Below, one piece after another: positions 26,170 to 35,931 of a DNA stretch of 64,000 bases; position 1 is the stretch's first letter; each line of letters begins with the position of its first letter. A program made the translations under genes and the position numbers. The stretch covers positions 4,650,001-4,714,000 of the forward strand of contig OZ245043.1 of NCBI GenBank assembly GCA_965224285.1, read 5' to 3'. The notes under the pieces are model-generated. The model had not been told where the DNA came from and searched no databases. It saw nothing but the letters and a program-made list of their open reading frames with translations. This stretch comes from JAJCYK01 sp965224285 (lineage in GTDB: Bacteria; Bacteroidota; Bacteroidia; Cytophagales; Cyclobacteriaceae).

Positions 26170-27747
26170 CTACTCAGATTCTGTTGGTGGAGGCGGTGGC
26201 ATCTCGAATTTTTTAGGTTGCGGATCCAACGGCTGCAATTCCTTACCTGCTAATGCCGGATGATCAGCTGGGATAAAAGTGCATCTGAATTGAATATGGG
26301 TAAAGGGCACTGCTGGATTAGGATCTCCATTTGGTTGCCTGATCTCTCCTCTATGGGGAGTAAGATACTCCCACACAATCTCCCCGTCCTTGGTAACTTC
26401 GAAAAATCTCCCCATGGCTCCCTGATTGATCAAGGTGTTTCCGTTTTCCATGCGATGAGCTCCGGAAATAAAACCACTGTAAAAGGAGAGCGTATCCTTG
26501 GCTACATAGCTCCAGGTGGGCTCCGATGGGCCGAAAGGTCTGTCCTTTTCAATAAGATAGTTACCCTGATCATCTACCGGCGGTGTTATTTCATAAATGG
26601 CTGAATAGTTCAAACTGTCAGCCTTTCCCGGTATATCGTTGTTGAATATGGTCAGATTACCTGCCCCTGGCTTCCCTTTTTCAATCCATCGTACATCGTG
26701 CTGGTCGAAAAGATCCCGATCGGTGGAATCACCGCGGTGGTAATTTTGCGGATTGCCCCAGCGATAGAGAAAATCACCACCCTTGCCCCAGCGGCCGCCA
26801 CTGTGGCCAGCAGCCTCCTCAGTAGAAGTGCTGTGATCAATAATAAATATTTCGCTCAGGCTGGGTGAGGAAAATACGATTTGATCCAATTCCTCATTAT
26901 AATTAACCGCATTAAAGTGGTAAATATCGGAACCCCGATTATCGGCAGTCTGATTTCGCCAGGCCCGGCCCATGGCCTGTAAAACATCCATGCTATCCTG
27001 ACTGATAGCTGCCGGCATAGGCCAACCTTTAGCATTGATATCCAGCAGTTCGGGATGCTCCCCAGGATCACCATAATTTGGTTTATTCGGGTCCTGATCC
27101 TGGATCAGGTGATCCCAGGCATGCCACTCCCAAACAACCTTCCCATGTCTTTTACCATCCGGTTGGATCTCCACTATCTTATCCGGCCACACCCCTGCTT
27201 TTGGCGTATTTTCCGGTTTTCTTCCTAGTGCCAATGCTTCCTCCCGGGATTTAGCTTCCCAGGCGATAGCCAGCACATTGCCATTGGGCAACACCGCGAA
27301 GTCGTGATGGGCGTGAGATTCCTCGTTGGCATATTCAAAATCCCAAAGAATTTTACTGTCCCAGCTGATCTTTTGCAGACGGCCGGTTTCCCCTCCGCCG
27401 GCAAACACCGGAAAATCAACATCATGAGCGTTTTGAAATAACGATCCATCGTCCATGAGGTAGGCCCCCATTACCGCGTAATTTCCTTTCCATTCATGGA
27501 CCACTTCACCCTGCCGGTTCAATAGATAAGTGGAAGCTGAATTGGTTACACAGTGCATAATGTATCCCTCAGCCAAATCATCACTGGTAGTGATCAATCC
27601 CCGTTGAAGCCCTTGGCCAAACATATTACGCCCCATATTAGGTGGAGCGGTATTGGCTTCCATTTCTGTTGGCGCCTCAGTGGTCTCAGTACAGCCAAAT
27701 AAAATCAAGGAAAATAATGTAGGTATAATTAATGATTTAGGCTTCAT
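26170..27747 (-). CDS. Arylsulfotransferase (ASST)-like lipoprotein
   Basis: The ATG at 27747 gives a lipoprotein of 525 residues (SLILFGC); an upstream in-frame start at 27780 would add 11. The body is a beta-propeller-like series typical of the arylsulfotransferase family: LLNRQGEVVHEW, HHDFAVLPNGNVLAIAWE, HDVRWIEKGKPGAGN, HRMENGNTLINQG. ASST enzymes move sulfate between phenolic donors and acceptors without PAPS. Which histidine is catalytic here is not certain. It is convergent with the sulfatase gene (22 bases apart), supporting a sulfate-ester theme. Confidence 0.85.
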   Translation of the reverse strand: MKPKSLIIPTLFSLILFGCTETTEAPTEMEANTAPPNMGRNMFGQGLQRGLITTSDDLAEGYIMHCVTNSASTYLLNRQGEVVHEWKGNYAVMGAYLMDDGSLFQNAHDVDFPVFAGGGETGRLQKISWDSKILWDFEYANEESHAHHDFAVLPNGNVLAIAWEAKSREEALALGRKPENTPKAGVWPDKIVEIQPDGKRHGKVVWEWHAWDHLIQDQDPNKPNYGDPGEHPELLDINAKGWPMPAAISQDSMDVLQAMGRAWRNQTADNRGSDIYHFNAVNYNEELDQIVFSSPSLSEIFIIDHSTSTEEAAGHSGGRWGKGGDFLYRWGNPQNYHRGDSTDRDLFDQHDVRWIEKGKPGAGNLTIFNNDIPGKADSLNYSAIYEITPPVDDQGNYLIEKDRPFGPSEPTWSYVAKDTLSFYSGFISGAHRMENGNTLINQGAMGRFFEVTKDGEIVWEYLTPHRGEIRQPNGDPNPAVPFTHIQFRCTFIPADHPALAGKELQPLDPQPKKFEMPPPPPTESE

Positions 27748-27994
27748 GTTTGGGGTAAATAATTTGGTTTTGTAATTCAATATGTTAATAACTTACCTGG
27801 TGTCTTTCAAGGCTTTAAGATAAGTTTTTGGCACTTCAAGACGAAAATTTTACCGGTCTTTATTGAATGTAAAGAAAAAAATTCTAATATGTATTTGATT
27901 TTAATGCTGGAAACAATAATCGAATGCATTTATTGCTCTTCTTCAGCCAATGGAACCATATTCTTGATTACGTAAACCATCCAAAACCAAAACT

Positions 27995-28675
27995 ATGTCA
28001 ATTAAAATCATTGGGGCAGGGCTGCCCCGGACAGGCACTAATACCCTAAAACAATCACTGGAAACCTTAGGGTACACCAAGACCTATCACATGAAAGAGT
28101 TGTTGGTTAATCCCGACCAACTGCATCATTGGCTGGCCTTAGAGAATAATGAAACCCCGGATTGGGATGATCTTTATGATGGATATCAAGCCACAGTAGA
28201 TTTTCCTGCGTATCCCTGGTACAAGCAGCATATGGAGCGCTACCCCGATGCCAAGGTAATTATGACGGTGCGACCATTTGATGGTTGGTACACCAGTGTT
28301 AAAAGTACCATCTGGACTGCCGGGCCGCAAACAATTGGACAAAAACTGGGAATGATGGCCAAGATGGCCACTAATCCAAGGTTGAGAAAGGTGATCCAAT
28401 GTGTGAAGCTGGCTAAAAGAATGATCTTCGCTAAGCATTTACAAGGAAGATTTGAGGATAAGGCCTTTGCTGAAGAAGTGTTTAACAAACACATGGAGGA
28501 TGTAAAGGCTTACGTACCAGCGGATAAATTATTGGTATTTGATGTGCGGGATGGCTGGGGTCCTTTATGTCAATTCCTGGATAAACCTGTACCAGAGGAA
28601 AATCTGCCCCACTTAAACAAGAAAGAGAACTTCAAAACCATGCTGGCCGGGCTGATGCGCGGGGAAATGGTATAG
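27995..28675 (+). CDS. Sulfotransferase family protein
   Basis: A 226-residue cytosolic protein of the group related to PAPS-dependent sulfotransferases. The N-terminal GAGLPRTGTNTLKQSLETLG (residues 7-26) is the 5'-phosphosulfate-binding loop, and KVIMTVRPFDGWYTSVKST provides the second nucleotide-contacting arginine region. Acceptor unknown; many database entries of this family are only generically named. It lies next to the ASST-like and sulfatase genes. Confidence 0.85.
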   Translation: MSIKIIGAGLPRTGTNTLKQSLETLGYTKTYHMKELLVNPDQLHHWLALENNETPDWDDLYDGYQATVDFPAYPWYKQHMERYPDAKVIMTVRPFDGWYTSVKSTIWTAGPQTIGQKLGMMAKMATNPRLRKVIQCVKLAKRMIFAKHLQGRFEDKAFAEEVFNKHMEDVKAYVPADKLLVFDVRDGWGPLCQFLDKPVPEENLPHLNKKENFKTMLAGLMRGEMV

Positions 28676-28698
28676 GTTGGATTAGTTGAAATTGGATT

Positions 28699-29079
28699 TT
28701 GCCGAAATCAGGAGAACTTTTATCTCATTTGGCCCCAGTGTTGCCGGTGAAGAACCTGGAAGATTGCCTGGACTTTTATCGGGACGTTCTTGGCTTTAAA
28801 CTGACGTTTTCCTGGAATGATCCGCCGGAATATGCAGTGCTTAAAAGGGGAGGGGTCAGCATTCATCTTGCCGGTTGTGGGGAACAGGATCATCCGCGGC
28901 AAACCCAACAGTCAGTAGTATACGTTTTCCTTCGTGATATCAAAACTTTTTCTGAAGAATTGAACCGCCGGGGATTGCAGCCTCCTGCCGTTCCTGTTTT
29001 GCAGCCTTATGGCATGGTGGAATTCGAAGTTGTTGATCCCCAAGGGCATCGAATAATTTTTGGAAAGGGTGAAAATTAA
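28699..29079 (+). CDS. Glyoxalase/bleomycin-resistance (VOC) fold protein
   Basis: The 126-residue protein starts at TTG 28699 and forms one vicinal-oxygen-chelate module pair: LAPVLPVKNLEDCLDFYRDV at the N-terminus and EFEVVDPQGHRIIFG at the C-terminus. H56 or nearby (GVSIHLAG) and the glutamate in the last strand may be metal ligands. Stand-alone members include dioxygenases and antibiotic-binding proteins; nothing here decides between them. It follows the sulfotransferase gene by 23 bases and is probably co-transcribed. Confidence 0.85.
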   Translation: MPKSGELLSHLAPVLPVKNLEDCLDFYRDVLGFKLTFSWNDPPEYAVLKRGGVSIHLAGCGEQDHPRQTQQSVVYVFLRDIKTFSEELNRRGLQPPAVPVLQPYGMVEFEVVDPQGHRIIFGKGEN

Positions 29080-29084
29080 AAAGT

Positions 29085-29110
29085 AGCAGGTGGGTATAAC
29101 CACACCTGCT
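29085..29110. terminator. Terminator hairpin between convergent genes
   Basis: AGCAGGTG and CACCTGCT arms (8 bases) with GG/CC pairs further in. Read on the minus strand the hairpin is followed by ACTTTTTAATT, so it best terminates the carbonic anhydrase transcript. Confidence 0.65.
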
Positions 29111-29136
29111 TAATACTAGAGGTCTATCGTATTTTT

Positions 29137-29790
29137 TTAAACACTGATTTCTGGATGAAAGGTTACCTTTCCCGATGACACATCGTACATAGCCCCCACG
29201 ATGTCAATTTCTCCGTTTTGGTACATCTCCATTAATACCGGACTTTGATTTTTAATGGCATCGACGGTCAATTCCACATTTTTTAAGGCCACCTGGTTTA
29301 CAAAATCAAGATTTTTGGAACTTCTGTCCGTATCAGGGGGGGTATCAATGGCATCCACTGCCGGGGTGATCTTGGATAACATCTGAGTGAGATTACCTAG
29401 CTCCGCCTTATCACAAGCTCCTTTCACAGCGCCGCAAGAGGTGTGACCCATAATTACCACTACCTTGGATCCGGCGAGCTTACAGGCAAATTCCAGGCTG
29501 CCCAGTATATCTTCATTCATGAAGTTGCCCGCTATTCTGGCATTAAAAATATCCCCGATACCCTGGTCAAAAATTATTTCGGTGGGTATGCGGGAGTCTA
29601 TACAACTCACCACCGCCGCAAAAGGGTACTGCCCGGATGAGGTTTCACTTACTTGATCATTCAGGTTGCGACTCAGCCTGTTGCCGTTGACAAATCTATT
29701 ATTTCCTTCTTTTAGCATTTGCAAGGCATCGTCTGAAGAAAGACTCGCCTGGCTCTCAGCGGTCTGGGTATTAATGTTATTGACTGTCAT
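29137..29790 (-). CDS. Beta-class carbonic anhydrase
   Basis: Zinc enzyme that interconverts CO2 and bicarbonate. In its 217 residues the zinc ligands and catalytic dyad are clear: C63, D65 and R67 in CIDSR, H116 and C119 in GHTSCGAVKG. An N-terminal 15-residue extension is rich in Asn, Thr and Gln but is not a signal peptide. It lies 26 bases downstream of the SulP transporter gene on the same strand. The pair is a well-known arrangement in which transported bicarbonate and the enzyme work together. Confidence 0.95.
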   Translation of the reverse strand: MTVNNINTQTAESQASLSSDDALQMLKEGNNRFVNGNRLSRNLNDQVSETSSGQYPFAAVVSCIDSRIPTEIIFDQGIGDIFNARIAGNFMNEDILGSLEFACKLAGSKVVVIMGHTSCGAVKGACDKAELGNLTQMLSKITPAVDAIDTPPDTDRSSKNLDFVNQVALKNVELTVDAIKNQSPVLMEMYQNGEIDIVGAMYDVSSGKVTFHPEISV

Positions 29791-29816
29791 AGTGTAGTTT
29801 AAGATTTAATTTAAAA

Positions 29817-31433
29817 TTAATTTGTAGCCACCGGTGAATTACGCTCAACCAGCGCTTTTTTGACCTCCTTAGCTTGATCTTTGATCTCCCATGAATTCAA
29901 ATCTATCAGTTTCAATTGAATATTCCGATGGGGAGCGCTGGTTTTAAATTCCTCAATGATTTCCAACACATCCTGATCAATATGCACTGATTTACTGGCA
30001 TCCACAGTGACCTTGGATCCATCCGGAATTTGGCTTAATGTTCGCTGTATACTGGCTTTGTTAATAAATGTAACGTCCTCTGCAAGTTCAAGCCGGATGT
30101 TATTACCCTGCAGATGTCTACCGGATTCAAACAGAAAAGGCTTTTTATAATTGTGATACAGAATATAGAAAATTGCCACAGATAAACCAATACCTATACC
30201 TAACAAAAGATCTGTCAACAAAATACCAACCACAGTTACGGTGAACGGCACAAACTGCCGCATGCCTTGGGCATAGGTTTCCAGGAAAAGCCTTGGTTTA
30301 GCCAGTTTATACCCCACCATCAATAAAATGGCCGCCAAGCTGGCCAATGGAATTAAATTTAACACATGGGGAATCATCATGGCACAAATTAGTAGAATTA
30401 CACCGTGAAGTATGGCCGACAGTTTAGTGCGGACACCGGATTGAATATTGGTAGAACTGCGGACGATAACCTGGGTAACAGGCAGGCCACCGATCAAACC
30501 TGAGACTATGTTGCCAATTCCCTGGGCTTTTAATTCTCTATTGGCAGGTGTTACTCTTTTAAGAGGATCCATTTTATCCGTTGCTTCCAAACAGAGCAGG
30601 GTTTCCAGACTGGCCACTACGGCCAGGGTAATACCGGTAACCCATACCTGACCATTTCCCAAGTGAGTAAAATCAGGAAAAGTAAATTGAGCAAAGAAAC
30701 CGGTTAAATTTTCAGGTACCGGTATGGCCACCAGCTGATCAGCAGCCAAAGCCAATCCAGGAAAATTTTGGAATACCAGATTAAGTATAATACCTAGGCC
30801 TACCACCATTAACGGACCCTGAACAATTTGAAACACCTTTATTCTTTTCATAAAAGGCTGCTCCCATAGGATAAGCAGAAGCAATGATACCCCGGTGATC
30901 ATCACTGCAGCAGGGCTAATGGCCTCCAACATGTAATAAAGTTCAGAGAAAGTATTATGCCCATCTGGTTGGCTAAAAGAGAGACTGCCTTCATAATCTT
31001 TATCATACCCAAAGGCATGGGGTATTTGTTTTAGAATTATAATTAAGCCGATTCCGGAGAGCATACCTTTGATCACCGAGGAGGGAAAGTAATAGCCTAT
31101 AATACCGGCGCGGGCAAAGCCCAAAAACAACTGAAAAATCCCTCCGATTACTACTGCAAGGAGAAAGATCTCAAAGGCTCCCAGTTCATTGATGGCCGCC
31201 AAGACGATCACGGCCAGACCTGCTGCCGGTCCGCTTACTCCTACTTGAGATCCACTTATGGCACCCACGACTATACCACCTACGATTCCAGCGATTATAC
31301 CGGAGAACAGAGGCGCTCCTGAGGCCAGGGCAATTCCCAGACAAAGCGGGACTGCCACCAAGAACACCACTATTGAAGCAGGCAAGTCGTGCTTTATGTT
31401 TTGCAAGTAATGTCGATAAACTGATGGATTCAT
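29817..31433 (-). CDS. SulP-family anion transporter, probably bicarbonate
   Basis: The 538-residue inner-membrane protein has about 12 hydrophobic segments from residue 15 to 420 and a C-terminal STAS domain (about 435-520, with SKVTVDASKSVHIDQDVLE). The SulP signature GPAAGLAVIVLAAI lies near residue 68. SulP members carry sulfate, bicarbonate or other anions; the adjacent carbonic anhydrase favours bicarbonate. First gene of a two-gene operon, divergent from a TetR regulator across an AT-rich 168-base region. Confidence 0.92.
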   Translation of the reverse strand: MNPSVYRHYLQNIKHDLPASIVVFLVAVPLCLGIALASGAPLFSGIIAGIVGGIVVGAISGSQVGVSGPAAGLAVIVLAAINELGAFEIFLLAVVIGGIFQLFLGFARAGIIGYYFPSSVIKGMLSGIGLIIILKQIPHAFGYDKDYEGSLSFSQPDGHNTFSELYYMLEAISPAAVMITGVSLLLLILWEQPFMKRIKVFQIVQGPLMVVGLGIILNLVFQNFPGLALAADQLVAIPVPENLTGFFAQFTFPDFTHLGNGQVWVTGITLAVVASLETLLCLEATDKMDPLKRVTPANRELKAQGIGNIVSGLIGGLPVTQVIVRSSTNIQSGVRTKLSAILHGVILLICAMMIPHVLNLIPLASLAAILLMVGYKLAKPRLFLETYAQGMRQFVPFTVTVVGILLTDLLLGIGIGLSVAIFYILYHNYKKPFLFESGRHLQGNNIRLELAEDVTFINKASIQRTLSQIPDGSKVTVDASKSVHIDQDVLEIIEEFKTSAPHRNIQLKLIDLNSWEIKDQAKEVKKALVERNSPVATN

Positions 31434-31601
31434 GACTTCCTTATTGATTTGAGTTTTTCCCTAAATAACATAAGCAACAAATATATTGACTTTAATTAAT
31501 TATAGCAATACTATTATTATGCTATTTAATAATATTTATTACATGTAGTTATACTTTTATGATTAATAACTATATTTGTTTAATTAAAAGTGATTGTTAA
31601 A

Positions 31602-32288
31602 ATGGCTGTTGGGATAAGAATATCTCTTAATGAAAAGTTATACCTGAGAGACCCTCAAGAGACTAGTTTAGGCCGCAATATCATCAAACACAGCATTCTC
31701 CTCATTGATAGTCTTGGGTTTGAGGCTTTCAATTTTAAGAAACTGGCAGAGGAAATGAACTCTACTGAAGCTTCGGTATACCGGTACTTCGAAAATAAAC
31801 ACATGCTTCTTTTATACCTGGTTTCCTGGTATTGGGAATGGGTTAGCTATCTGATTGATTTCAGTACTATGAATATCACGGATCATCGAGAAAAACTAAA
31901 AGTAATTATAAAAACCATAGTTACAGCTACTATGGAAAACCCGGCCATTGAGTATGTAAATGAAAACGTATTGCATCGAATTATCATAGCCGAAGGCTCC
32001 AAAGCCTACCACGTGAAAGATGTGGATAAGGAAAATCAGCAAGGCTTGTTCCTGAATTATAAAAAGCTATCAGAGAAAATCGCCGCGGTTATTAAGGAGG
32101 TAAATAGCGATTTCCCGTATCCGCATGCCTTGGCGAGCAACCTGCTGGAGATGGCTAATAATCATATATATTTTGCAGAACATCTGCCTCGTTTGACCGA
32201 TGTTAAGGTCAAAGGGGATAACTTTCAAGAAGTACAAAAGATGTTGCAGTATATTGCTTTTAGTTTATTAGAAAACACTAAAACCTGA
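31602..32288 (+). CDS. TetR-family transcriptional regulator
   Basis: The 228-residue protein starts at the ATG at 31602; a TTG at 31590 is possible. The helix-turn-helix is LIDSLGFEAFNFKKLAEEMN followed by STEASVYRYFENKHMLLLYL (about residues 30-75). A helical ligand-binding domain follows. A Bacteroidota -7 box TATATTTG lies at 31571-31578. Divergent from the SulP/carbonic anhydrase operon, which it may regulate; this is inference. Confidence 0.88.
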   Translation: MAVGIRISLNEKLYLRDPQETSLGRNIIKHSILLIDSLGFEAFNFKKLAEEMNSTEASVYRYFENKHMLLLYLVSWYWEWVSYLIDFSTMNITDHREKLKVIIKTIVTATMENPAIEYVNENVLHRIIIAEGSKAYHVKDVDKENQQGLFLNYKKLSEKIAAVIKEVNSDFPYPHALASNLLEMANNHIYFAEHLPRLTDVKVKGDNFQEVQKMLQYIAFSLLENTKT

Positions 32289-32568
32289 GTAGTTGACTCT
32301 ACTTAAGTTTACCATTGAGATTATTCGCAATTAACAGAAATTGCCCCGTTGAAATTTTGACCTCCCCGCACGCACTCAAGGCTAACTACCTCCAGCTATC
32401 TTAGCAGCATTGGCGTTTTGTAACGCCTTTTGAGATCACATCTATAGACATAAACCGCTAATTTCTTACCTCAATGCCAATAACAAAAATGTGGGCTTTT
32501 AGTTGAAATACGGTATCTCTATTTTCAACCAAATATGCCGGTTGTAGTGCCTGGTTATTTTATATTCT

Positions 32569-33804
32569 ATGACATTTATGAGAACAATCGCCAGCCTTTA
32601 TCTCCTACTTCAGTGTTTTAGTTTAGTCTGCCAAAAACAATATACCACTGGATACTTTATTGATAACCAAGGTAAGACCACCAAATGCCACATAAAGAAT
32701 ATTGGAGCACGGAATAATCCGATACAAATCAATTTTAAACTAAACGGTGATTCCAAGGTACAAACAGCTAGCATGGCAGAAGTCGCGGAATTCGGAGTTG
32801 GTGATCTTCTCTTTCGTAGATATGAGGTACCCGTAGACAGATCAGGCGATGATTTGAGTCAGATAGGTAATTCAAAGCTGCCCACTTACCAAGTGGAAAC
32901 GATCTACCTTAAGCAATTGATTCCAGGTGCCGCTGTACTTTATGCTTATGTGAACCAGGGTGTAGTAACCTACTACTATTCCCTGGATGGAGCTGATCCA
33001 AAGCCCCTGACTTATAACCGATACCGAAAGGCCGATAACAGCATAGCCACCAATAATGCCTTCAGGCATCAATTAATTACAGATTTGGCATGCGATGATC
33101 TAAGCTTCCAAGATGTTCAAAACACATCTTATACTCAATCAGATCTCAGTAATTTCTTTGTTAAATACAATCAATGCGTTGATCCAGATTACAGTTTTCA
33201 ACCTGAAGTTTTACCACGATCTAAGCTCCATGTTCATTTTCGTCCCGGGGTATTAGCTTATCGATATGATACTCAAAGTACTATGTTAAGCAGAATATCC
33301 GCTGATTTTGGTAAGCAAACTGGGTTTCGAGTGGGGATGGAATTTGAATGGTATCTTGCGTTGCCTCAATCCCAATGGGCTGTTGTGGTAGAGCCTACTT
33401 ATGCGACGGTCAATTTTAAAGAGGTTGATGGCAACTTTATATATGTGGCCACGGGCGCTCAAGATACAGATAAAGCAAAGGCCCATCACCATACTGTTGG
33501 AGGGGCCATTGGGTTGCGCAGGTATTTTCAAGTAAGTAATAGTAATGGAATTTTTATAGACGCCACTTCAGTACTGGAAATTCCTCTGGACAGTAGTGTG
33601 GAATTTGAGAATTTTGATAACCCAGAAACAGGCAGTACTTTCCATTTGGCTCTTGGATTAGGGTTGAGCCATAAAGAGAAACTTAAACTTCAGGCTCGTT
33701 ATGGTCTTAAGCGAAACCCACTTAAAGATGAATTGAATTGGTCATCCAGCTTATCCTCTCTGGAACTCACTTTTAGTTACAGGATACTCGGCCTCCATGA
33801 GTAA
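32569..33804 (+). CDS. Secreted protein with C-terminal outer-membrane barrel-like domain, unknown
   Basis: The 411-residue protein has a signal peptide (cleavage near SLVCQKQ). The first 200 residues repeat a pattern common in Bacteroidota exported proteins (YTTGYFIDNQGKTTKCHIKN at the start). From about 225 onward, alternating aromatic/hydrophobic strands (VHFRPGVLAYRY, AVVVEPTYATVNF, SLELTFSYRIL-like end) suggest a small outer-membrane beta-barrel ending in an aromatic-rich strand. No enzyme motif is seen. It is a lone gene between the TetR regulator and Hsp20. Confidence 0.65.
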   Translation: MTFMRTIASLYLLLQCFSLVCQKQYTTGYFIDNQGKTTKCHIKNIGARNNPIQINFKLNGDSKVQTASMAEVAEFGVGDLLFRRYEVPVDRSGDDLSQIGNSKLPTYQVETIYLKQLIPGAAVLYAYVNQGVVTYYYSLDGADPKPLTYNRYRKADNSIATNNAFRHQLITDLACDDLSFQDVQNTSYTQSDLSNFFVKYNQCVDPDYSFQPEVLPRSKLHVHFRPGVLAYRYDTQSTMLSRISADFGKQTGFRVGMEFEWYLALPQSQWAVVVEPTYATVNFKEVDGNFIYVATGAQDTDKAKAHHHTVGGAIGLRRYFQVSNSNGIFIDATSVLEIPLDSSVEFENFDNPETGSTFHLALGLGLSHKEKLKLQARYGLKRNPLKDELNWSSSLSSLELTFSYRILGLHE

Positions 33805-33887
33805 TATCTGAAGTATCGATTTACTTCTTCCCATTCAAAATAAAACTGTCGCCAAGGGCAAAAAGTTTGATGAGGTAAATCCTTGCC

Positions 33888-34310
33888 TTAAGTTATCTGA
33901 ACTTTCTTTCCAATATGATCCGGTTCTTCTTTGTAAGGAATGTTAATAGAAAGAAGTCCATTTTTATAATCGGCTTTAATGGCCTCTTCATCCACATTTG
34001 GTGGTAGCCGAAAGCTCCTGCTATCGTTATCAGCGGTAATTCGTTCTGACAATTTGCTCCAGTAACCTTCTCCAGCTTGTAGGGTTAAATTTCCATCCTT
34101 CACAGTGAGCTGAATTGCGCTTTTATCCACACCGGGCAGGGCAATTTCTAGCCTATAACATTCTTTCTGTTTTTCAACATAAGCCGGTGTTTTTACCAGC
34201 CAGGAATCTTCAAAGGGGTTCCTGCCCATAAAGTGATCGAAATCGAAGAAATGATTATACCTATCGCCAATGCGACTAAAAGTACTGGATTTGATCTTAT
34301 CTAAATTCAT
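33888..34310 (-). CDS. Small heat shock protein (Hsp20/alpha-crystallin)
   Basis: ATP-independent chaperone that holds unfolding proteins. In its 140 residues an alpha-crystallin domain (about 42-135) carries PAYVEKQKECYRLEIALPGV, ITADNDSRSFRLPPNV and DYKNGLLSINIPYKE. The C-terminal IxI-like anchor is weak (KKVQIT). Single gene, convergent with the barrel-like protein. No heat-shock operator was recognised. Confidence 0.93.
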   Translation of the reverse strand: MNLDKIKSSTFSRIGDRYNHFFDFDHFMGRNPFEDSWLVKTPAYVEKQKECYRLEIALPGVDKSAIQLTVKDGNLTLQAGEGYWSKLSERITADNDSRSFRLPPNVDEEAIKADYKNGLLSINIPYKEEPDHIGKKVQIT

Positions 34311-34516
34311 GGTTTCTTGGTTAAGGTTTTACATCAAACGGATGACTAAACAGATCACTTAAAAGATACCCTGTTGTCATCTTTTCCTAAGATAAAAATG
34401 GTTAGTTAAACCAGCTATGACTTACTGCCATTCGTGAATTGATTCTGATCAAGGAATCTTGATTAACTGAAGTAGTGTAGTGGAGTCTGTAAAAATAATT
34501 AAAGCTTTGAGCCTGA

Positions 34517-35710
34517 TCAGTTAGTTGGATTCTTTTGAGCTAGTTTTACCAGGTATGCCGCCCCAATCTCCTCCGCTTTACTTAGAAACGGTTTTATATG
34601 ATTTGCCGCCTGCTGATACTTCTTCCAGGCCCTTAATATCTCTGCTTTGACTAAAGCGGCTCTGAATTTAGTTTCAAAGGATATATAATCACTTCTTGGA
34701 TGTTCTATTTTTCTAACCTGTTCCAGTGCCAGATCATACTGATTTTGCTTCTGATAAATATTTGCCAGCAGTGCCCGACCCATCATTTCATAGAATATCT
34801 CATCTTGTTCCAGGAACGTGATGGCATCTTTCAGTAAGTTAATAGCGTCCGAATCTGCACCAGTAAGCCATAGAAAACGTGCATAATATACATGGAATAC
34901 GTACCGGTCCCGATCCTCTTTTTCCTCAGCCCGTTTTAGCGCTTTATTATAATAATTTACTACCTGCTCCAGGTCGTTTTTAGCCAGCAAAGTTTCACCC
35001 AGGTGGGCAAATGACTCTATCATAGCGTGTCTATCATCAATGATAACCGCCTGTTCAGCTGAGAGCTTACCGTAATGTTTGGAGCTATCAAGTTCATTCC
35101 GTAGCCTGTACTGCCAGCATAAATTCATTAAGGTGTACCACCTGCCCTTGTGATTTTCTTCTCGGGCATAAAAGTCATTGGCATTGATCATTAATTCTAT
35201 AGCGCTATCCAAATGTATGGTACCGGAAACCGTTAGATCATAACTATAGTTATTCTCCACCAAAGCCGTGGCCGCCGGGTAAGCTAATTTTGTTACCCTG
35301 TTCATTTGTTTTTTCTGATGATTCAGTCGAAAATCCAAGGGTTTGCCCACTTCAAAGTAAGCCCAACTCAGGAGATTATTGATATTGTATTCCAATGTAT
35401 CTCGATTGAGAATTTCGCTGACGGCGCTCCCCTTTTCTCCGTACTCAATGGCCTGCTTAAAATCTCCGGAGAGGGCGTGGACCCGGGTTAGCAAGTACAA
35501 ACATTGGGCGATTTCCGGAAAATTTGTTTTATCCACTGACGATTGGTAAGCTATTCCCGCTAATTTTTTGGCTGCCATAAAATTTCTTTGCGCTAATAAT
35601 ATTTCAACCTCCTTCTTCAAGCTATCACTGGAAGATCCTGTACCAACCTGGGCCGGTAATGGTATTATACCCAGCTTAAACAAGTAGGCAGTGAACAGAA
35701 TATATTTCAT
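34517..35710 (-). CDS. Exported tetratricopeptide-repeat protein
   Basis: The 397-residue protein has a signal peptide (MKYILFTAYLFKLGIIPLPAQ) and at least five TPR-like helical pairs, for example QCLYLLTRVHALSGDFKQAIEYGEKG (as two halves), ESFAHLGETLLAKNDLEQVV and ALLANIYQKQNQYDLALEQV. It lacks the kinase or LuxR helix-turn-helix domain often attached to such repeats in Bacteroidota, so it is either a stand-alone scaffold or a shortened relative. No partner is evident. Confidence 0.8.
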   Translation of the reverse strand: MKYILFTAYLFKLGIIPLPAQVGTGSSSDSLKKEVEILLAQRNFMAAKKLAGIAYQSSVDKTNFPEIAQCLYLLTRVHALSGDFKQAIEYGEKGSAVSEILNRDTLEYNINNLLSWAYFEVGKPLDFRLNHQKKQMNRVTKLAYPAATALVENNYSYDLTVSGTIHLDSAIELMINANDFYAREENHKGRWYTLMNLCWQYRLRNELDSSKHYGKLSAEQAVIIDDRHAMIESFAHLGETLLAKNDLEQVVNYYNKALKRAEEKEDRDRYVFHVYYARFLWLTGADSDAINLLKDAITFLEQDEIFYEMMGRALLANIYQKQNQYDLALEQVRKIEHPRSDYISFETKFRAALVKAEILRAWKKYQQAANHIKPFLSKAEEIGAAYLVKLAQKNPTN

Positions 35711-35931
35711 ATCTGCAAGGCTATAACATTGTAAGCAAGAAACTCATATCTATTTGTGAATAAGTAATGGCCTTTTCGGGAATCAAAAGTTTTTGGATGT
35801 CATTCACCTAAGCATTCTGCAAAATGCCTTTTACGATGCTGAAGTTGGATATTAATAAGACCGGTTATTCATTTTGATTTATTTTTATAGAGCAATCTCA
35901 AAATAGAGGCAATTTGAATTACGAACTTTAC

